Shown here: positions 13,138-13,394 of the stretch, in pieces
Layout of the letters: the number at the start of each line of letters is the position of its first letter
Numbering within the stretch: the first letter of the stretch is position 1
Assembly: GCA_041583655.1 (NCBI GenBank)
Contig: JBFHFJ010000065.1
Location: 1-13,394 of the forward strand
Source: Haliea sp041583655
GTDB taxonomy: Bacteria > Pseudomonadota > Gammaproteobacteria > Pseudomonadales > Halieaceae
Direction: 5' to 3'
Length of the DNA: 13,394 nucleotides
Translations under genes and position numbers: made by a program
Notes under the pieces: model-generated
Database searches by the model: none
What the model saw: the letters and a program-made list of their open reading frames with translations, nothing else
Told to the model about the DNA's origin: nothing

Positions 13138-13394
13138 ACCTCCAGTGATGCCTTGCCGCTTTCCCGTACCCGGTGCAGGGCCAGCGCGTACTCGCGCAGC
13201 AGTTGCAGGCAGTAGAGGGTGCGTTCGCCGAGGTATTGCTGTGACTTGGGGTCATTGTCCTCGGCGTCGGCATTAAACACAGAGCGGACATTGCGCACGA
13301 TCAGGTGCTCCGGAAGGAAGCAAATGCGGTTGTTCTTGTAGCCACTCATGCGCAGCTCTGCGACGGGATAGGCGCCACCGACGGAGGCCGACAC
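13119..13394 (-). CDS. C-terminal part of an unrecognised protein (runs off the window)
   Basis: An open frame enters from the right edge on the minus strand and ends at TAG (13121-13119), giving 91 residues. I do not recognise the family. The visible part is soluble, with a beta-like start (YPVAELRMSGYKNNRICFLP), an acidic segment (FNADAEDNDPKSQQYLG) and an amphipathic helix rich in Leu, Arg and Tyr (TLYCLQLLREYALALHRV), ending in VYGTGM. A GTG codon at the very edge need not be the start. Its last 19 bases overlap the end of the cyclase gene tail to tail. The GTG-free reading downstream, lack of other long frames here and typical codon use support it as real. Confidence 0.6.
   Translation of the reverse strand: MSASVGGAYPVAELRMSGYKNNRICFLPEHLIVRNVRSVFNADAEDNDPKSQQYLGERTLYCLQLLREYALALHRVRESGKASLEVYGTGM

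Noticed and set aside
1..13394. tRNA genes, CRISPR arrays, insertion sequences, toxin-antitoxin pairs or phage genes.
   Set aside because: I looked for repeats, inverted ends, cloverleaf-like stems and typical proteins and saw none. The region is ordinary core chromosome apart from the small-RNA locus.

Overview
The window reads as a chromosomal segment of a free-living aerobic gammaproteobacterium. It is GC-rich and densely coding, with short intergenic gaps and no insertion sequences, phage genes, tRNAs, rRNAs or CRISPR repeats that I could find. Gene order resembles two blocks I know from Pseudomonas: coxB-coxA-ctaG-coxC-(DUF2909)-surf1-orf-ctaA-ctaB-senC, and polA-(sRNA)-engB-cytochrome c5/c4-dsbA-diguanylate cyclase. 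This suggests a Pseudomonas relative or a marine group such as the Cellvibrionales/Halieaceae. That placement is inference from memory of gene order, not from a search.

Region 1 (1-6466) is an aa3-type cytochrome c oxidase cluster. It holds subunit I (5' end cut by the window), the CuB chaperone CtaG/Cox11, subunit III, a small two-helix DUF2909-type protein on the opposite strand, SURF1, an anchored thioredoxin-fold-like protein with a CxxxC motif, heme O synthase CtaB, and a SCO1/SenC copper chaperone. Structural subunits are interleaved with the factors that load heme and copper. Heme A synthase (ctaA/COX15), which usually sits just before ctaB, is absent: the preceding stop codon abuts the ctaB start.

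Region 2 (6487-9210) is a complete DNA polymerase I gene with all three catalytic domains intact. It starts only 20 bp after the SCO gene.

Region 3 (9211-9369), between polA and the convergent engB/yihA, does not look protein-coding. It carries a sigma-E-like promoter candidate, three hairpins and a perfect 12-bp terminator. Together they outline a small RNA of about 119 nt at the position occupied by Spot 42 in enterics and ErsA in Pseudomonas. I regard this as the most interesting element of the window.

Region 4 (9367-13394) carries the ribosome-assembly GTPase EngB (minus strand), a divergently transcribed pair of secreted c-type cytochromes (c5-like and diheme c4), the periplasmic thiol oxidase DsbA, a seven-helix membrane diguanylate cyclase, and the C-terminal part of an unrecognised protein converging on it. 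Two clear intrinsic terminators separate c4 from dsbA and dsbA from the cyclase. Taken together the window concerns respiration and envelope redox: oxidase assembly, soluble electron carriers and thiol chemistry.
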